Source of the DNA: Ulota crispa
Lineage: Eukaryota; Streptophyta; Bryopsida; Orthotrichales; Orthotrichaceae
DNA length: 64,000 bases
Direction: 5' to 3'
Assembly (NCBI GenBank): GCA_963920765.1
Contig: OY987250.1
Coordinates: 3,720,001 to 3,784,000, forward strand
Shown: positions 59,928-64,000 of the stretch, piece by piece
Layout of the letters: each line of letters begins with the position of its first letter
How positions within the stretch are numbered: position 1 is the first letter of the stretch
The notes under the pieces: generated by a model
What the model saw: the letters and a program-made list of their open reading frames with translations, nothing else
What the model was told of the DNA's origin: nothing
The model's database searches: none
Translations under genes and position numbers: made by a program

Positions 59928-59958
59928 CTAGTCATAAAAAGGCCATTTCCTTGTAGTG
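59928..59958 (-). repeat. Right TIR of the CACTA element
   Basis: The reverse complement starts CACTACAAGGAAATGGCC and matches 43296-43326 with two mismatches. Confidence 0.93.
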
Positions 59959-60073
59959 TAAGCTTACAATTAAAGCCGTCATTGTGGTTTCTTTGTGTTT
60001 GTCTTTACAATGGTTCTATTTGCTAAAATGTTTCACTTGTGGAAGATTGACAAGCTAGAGAAGTTGTTGGATG

Positions 60074-60369
60074 ATAAGCTCTTTGAACTCTGGATATACA
60101 AGCCAAAAAGCGGCTGCTAAAGCCCAAGAGTTGGGATTTTTGAGAGGAGATCCCCAAGTTCAATTTGCACAGCTGAAGCGAATGGTTGACGTGTTATCGT
60201 TGTCGATGGCCCAGTCAGGCTTTAGAGTGAGCAAGTATCTACCTTTTGGCCCTGTTTCTGAGGTAATTCCCTATCTTGTTAGACTTGCGGAGGAGAACCG
60301 TGGTCTTCTCGGTAATAGTGTGTACAAATGCCAATTTATCAGGTGCCATGCTCTCTTTCAATTGCTCTA
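60074..60369 (+). pseudogene. Proline dehydrogenase C-terminal fragment
   Basis: The peptide SQKAAAKAQELGFLRGDP, then QVQFAQLKRMVDVLSLSMAQ and SKYLPFGPVSEVIPYLVRLAEENRG, matches the last part of plant mitochondrial proline dehydrogenase, the FAD enzyme that oxidises proline to pyrroline-5-carboxylate. The family's substrate-binding RR..EN motif reads RL..EN, so one arginine is lost. The reading ends NSVYKCQFIRCHALFQLL and stop, where two Cys sit at positions that are Arg in relatives (CGC to TGC changes). A second plausible end, GYDGARTELQRRLLRG then stop, lies at about 60645-60693. No upstream PRODH exon was found in the window. It starts only 115 bp from the CACTA right TIR, so it is a truncated or broken copy. 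Confidence 0.8.
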
Positions 60370-61401
60370 GTTGACATGGTTGCTCACATTTTCCTATGGA
60401 ATTTGGGCTAGATTGATAGATTTTCTAGTTGAAATGCTTGCACGACGCCATACCAATTATACTTCAATTCACACCAACCCCTCCATTTGATTAAGGGGGT
60501 GTTTCTTCCAAATGCAAGATTCAACAATATGTTGCTAAATACAACGTTAAGAATCAACCAAAGGGTTCATAGAAAATTGCTTTGAAAGTAACATTGCATG
60601 TGCTAATTTGTTATGGATTGCGGTTTCCTTATACTTTCTTGGGTTATGATGGGGCCAGGACTGAGCTTCAAAGACGCTTGCTGCGAGGTTAAAACCTGCG
60701 ATATAGAAGAGGCTGAACCAAGTCCAGATTATGAATGAAAAGCTATTATACATAGCTTCAGTTATGCCACTTATCTTATGTATATTGCCATTACGATAAT
60801 TTCTTGGAGAGATTGTTTTCCTTTTTCTCTTCTTGGATGTGCATATTGTACATGCATGATGCTGTAGAATAGCTGATGAGCAAAATAATCATTTTGTCAT
60901 CTCGCAGTCCATGTAAGCTATAAAAAAAAAAGGTACGGTAACAGTATTTATAGCCGGATTTCCGCTCGTTGGGGTGTCAGTAACATCATTCGGTTAATGT
61001 TGCAAAGAGCAACAGATCCATTGGTGAGATGGCTACCTGTATGCGGTTTCCATATGATTCGACTTCCGACAGTGGAATCTCAAACGTTTGGAGTTTAAAA
61101 GGTACTCCGACTTATTTTTAAGAATTGAATTTTAATTACCGCCTTTCTTTACAATCAGTGGATTTTGCTTCCAACTTGAATATTTGTAGCGTCGTCATAT
61201 TTGTGTTAACATGAGACTACGTGAAGGCAGAAAGATTAATGCTACGTCATTTATTTTGAAAATTCTTTGCAACAAGAAATGACAGAACACAGTCAGAAAC
61301 AAGCTAGGAACTCCATAGTACCATGCAGCTTGTCAAATATCTGCAAGAGCTTACTGAGGAGCCTCGACGATTTGCGTGCCATCATTTAAAATTTCTTCTA
61401 A
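60370..61401. other. 3' flank of the PRODH fragment, no other gene
   Basis: Contains the alternative PRODH-like terminal peptide near 60645-60693, then AT-rich DNA. No additional gene or RNA was recognised. Confidence 0.4.
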
Positions 61402-61732
61402 GGTAGGAGGCTCATAAATGGAGCATCTAAGGGCTGAAACTGAATTTTGGGTATTTGAAATTTCTTCAAATGACTTTCAGCAAACTTTTCTTGAAAGACA
61501 AAGACAAGAAGAATTGGCATCTAACCCAAGTTGTTTCATAATTTTTGGAACTTTGTGGAATTAATTATGAATATTTGAAGTGGAAAAGCCATATGGCTCT
61601 AAATTGGAGCTCCTCCTCAAATGTACATGATTTGTATATTGTTGGAGGGCTATGAAAAACAACATGTACAAATGGAGTACATTTGAGGATATGCTCCATT
61701 TTAGAACCTCTTCCAAATTAGAGCTTCCTACC
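61402..61732. mobile_element. 331-bp MITE-like inverted repeat
   Basis: Starts GGTAGGAGGCTC and ends GAGCTTCCTACC (one mismatch in 12). Inside, CTCCTCAAATGTACATGATT and a near-inverse ACATTTGAGGAT flank the centre. It has no coding capacity. The target duplication is unclear. Confidence 0.6.
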
Positions 61733-61862
61733 ACTATTTTTTTTTTGGGCCTCATGAGGCTGCCCTATTAGAAATTGGACCAATGCTCCTCTCTCCCTCT
61801 TGAAATTCTCCATTACTGGGAGGGCATGTGGCATGTGGTAGGTGAAAAAAAAAACCCTGCCT

Positions 61863-61934
61863 CCTACCTTACGTATCTACCAATTACCTACCTTACGTAT
61901 CTACCAGTTACCTACCTTACGTATCTACTAGTTA
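61863..61934 (+). repeat. 24-bp minisatellite, three copies
   Basis: Units start at 61863, 61887 and 61911, with the consensus CCTACCTTACGTATCTACCA plus GTTA. The third is diverged at its end. Confidence 0.9.
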
Positions 61935-64000
61935 TACATGAGATGTAATTTTCCTTTGTTTTAATGTTGCTTTTGACCCATAAGGTAGTCTGCTCAAAAA
62001 GCAACTCCTATCAAATAATGAGTCCCATAGGCAACCCAAAAATGAATATAAGGTGGTTCTTGAATGCCTGGACTCTCTTTAATCTTATAAGAAAATGTGT
62101 CTTTTATTGCATTGGCAATCACACTCCTTGATTTCACCTTGTCTCTTTATAAGTTATACGAGATGGTTTATGGAAGACCTAGAGTCACAAATAAGTGCCT
62201 ACTACAAAAAAAAACTTTGAAAATTCATCAACAATTCAATAATGATTCAAAAAACATGAAAAGAATTGTGTTACATTGAACATCCATTTCTCTTTGTCTA
62301 AAAATTAGTCAAAATATCTTCATGTCTTAAAGAGGTCATATACAAGCAGATCAACCATTAAATTGTCACTTTTCAAGTAGACTACCTTAACTACTAAATG
62401 CCCAAGGTTACTTTTCTTGTTTCAGGAAGGCATTTTGGATTTTTTTGAATTGTAGTTGTAAGATCATTATTAAACATTTAAACAAAATGGCAATTGTAGG
62501 ATCTTAAACTTCAAGGTTTCTAAATGATGATGTAAAAAAAATCTAAAAAAGCCAAAATAGTTGTGAATGAAGGTGGATGAGTACATAATGTACTGTTTTT
62601 TTGGAGCTGCACAAAGCTTGTTATGCCAATAACAACTTTTGTGTACAAAATTGAGAAACAACAACTTATGATGATTTAATATTTATTGTGATTTACTACT
62701 TCAAAATTAATAACTCCCCTTCCAAACCCATGGGCACAATTTCACAAATAAGTTTGCAATCCAAGAGTCAAAGAGCTACCACTTAATACAAAGAAAATGT
62801 TAAGCTCCATTTATTAACCAATAATCACTATGAATGAAAGAGAATTCAATGAAGCATGAATTCTAATTTGTATAACAAAAACATTCCAAGTGAAATTAGT
62901 GCAAAAGCACATTTTAATTTTTTTTAATTTTTGTAAAAGTGCATTCACTACCCAAGGAAGATCTTGACTTTATTCTCACCTTGTTGCCCATCTTTCCAAT
63001 TTGAGTTTGACAACTTGTCATAGGCTCTTTAGAGACACTATTCATCACACTTTTTGATGCACAATAAAAATGCTTGCAATTTAGCTTTTACCAAAAATAA
63101 TTAAAATATTTTAGGGAGTATATTTAAATTGATTATTGAAGCTAATTTCAAATAGGAACTTTTCCAAAAGAAAGATATTAAAAACATTGAACCTCTATTG
63201 TTAGCAAGGTCTCAAAGTTTCTTGAGCACCCAAACTTTGTGCCTTAGGCATTTAGGGGTTAAGATAATTAATCTTTTTGGAACAAGGTTTTGTTAAGATA
63301 GTTAGATAATTGAAAAGTTGGTTTGGAAATTGCGGTCCTGACTTTTTAGTAATAGATAAACATCCTTCAAGGGCAAAGAAAGATAATTATGCCAAAGATT
63401 TGCTTGTTTAGCTAGAAATGACGTAAAGATATTGTTAGAGACCTTCATTGCATTAGAATTTAGTTCAATTGCAATTCAATGAGTCACGTTAAATTTAAGT
63501 TAGAGTCTTTTTTTGTTTTGTTTATTATATCTGATCATAAAAATCCGTGTTAAGATGTGTTGAAGAAACTACTTGGTAATAAAAAATATCCAAAATAATT
63601 AGAAGTATTGTTATGATAAGGGTTGTCTTCAATTAGGCATGTGGGCCTTCTTTGAATAAGATCATTATGCACACAACGGGTATTTTGTGTTCAATAGTTT
63701 CTTGTGTATTGTACATTTGTAGAACTAGTGAATGATGAAGGTTATAAAATAGAATCACAACAATAAAAAATATAGAAGGTTGTGCATCATTTGGGAAGTA
63801 TTTGTTAGTTGGATACTATAGGTTGAGAGCAAATTTAACATGTCTGTGTCGAATCGATTATTTTTTGAAAAAAAAACTAATTTGGCATCCAATTTTGTAA
63901 TTAAACAAGATTGGGCACTTTCAAAAAAAGTTGTTATTATTTGATATTCAACCAAAATTTCTAGTAGAATTGAACCTTTTTCTAAGCATCTTTCACTTTC
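61935..64000. other. No gene seen
   Basis: AT-rich intergenic DNA to the window end. Open frames are short and lack domains or splice context. Confidence 0.4.

Larger units (their letters stand above)
43296..59958. mobile_element. 16.7-kb En/Spm CACTA transposon
   Basis: Termini are CACTACAAGGAAAATGCC on the left and the same in inverted form on the right. The TIR is 31 bp with two mismatches, ending ...TTTTTATGACTAG. Internally it has a TNP2 transposase (minus), a SET-domain gene (minus) and a TNPA-like gene (plus). TAGTCAT/ATGACTA motifs fill the ends and several introns. This is the classic architecture of a CACTA element. Flanking triplets are CCA and TAA, so no 3-bp target duplication is preserved. 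All genes carry stops, so it is not autonomous now. Confidence 0.92.

Overview
The window looks like a transposon-dominated stretch of a land-plant nuclear genome. The evidence is AT-rich DNA, short exons separated by GT/AG introns, plant-style CACTA, MULE-like, pogo/Tigger and MITE elements, TTTAGGG-type telomere-like tracts, and a fragment of plant-type mitochondrial proline dehydrogenase. I cannot name the species. A non-flowering lineage (moss, lycophyte or fern) is a guess. I see no bacterial features, rRNA, CRISPR or convincing tRNA. Nearly every coding region is a decayed transposon gene with frameshifts and in-frame stops, so most are entered as pseudogenes.

Layout. (1) 0.65-3.9 kb holds a decayed pogo/Tigger transposase, followed by small nested inverted-repeat elements (4.43-5.71 kb). 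(2) 5968-33902 is bounded by imperfect CACTAGT-type terminal inverted repeats and forms a ~28 kb composite. It carries subterminal repeats, a minus-strand SWIM-type MULE-like transposase (10.5-15.0 kb), a large palindrome (arms 17.0-19.17 and 23.96-25.7 kb) and several MITEs. In the palindrome loop a minus-strand multi-exon gene has a DGNHK motif resembling ParB-like domains. Just outside the right arm, plus-strand exons resemble a beta-class DNA amino-methyltransferase. If the loop is flipped the two halves become collinear, so I propose one ParB-methyltransferase gene broken by inversion between the arms. (3) 34.2-36.1 kb is a decayed ORF of unknown family, followed by AT-rich DNA with a minisatellite. 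(4) 43296-59958 is a second CACTA element with clear 31-bp TIRs and TAGTCAT/ATGACTA motifs. It encodes a TNP2 transposase (minus), an upstream SET-domain protein (minus) and a TNPA-like protein (plus). (5) Right of it lies a proline dehydrogenase C-terminal fragment, then AT-rich DNA with a MITE-like inverted repeat and a short tandem repeat.

How it fits together. Both large composites associate a transposase with a methyltransferase-like gene: a SET lysine methyltransferase fold in one, a DNA methyltransferase-like protein in the other. This hints that these elements carried chromatin modifiers. The in-frame stops are mostly TAG, with some TGA at likely Arg positions, as expected from decay of methylated cytosines. 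All domain calls are by eye and unverified by search.
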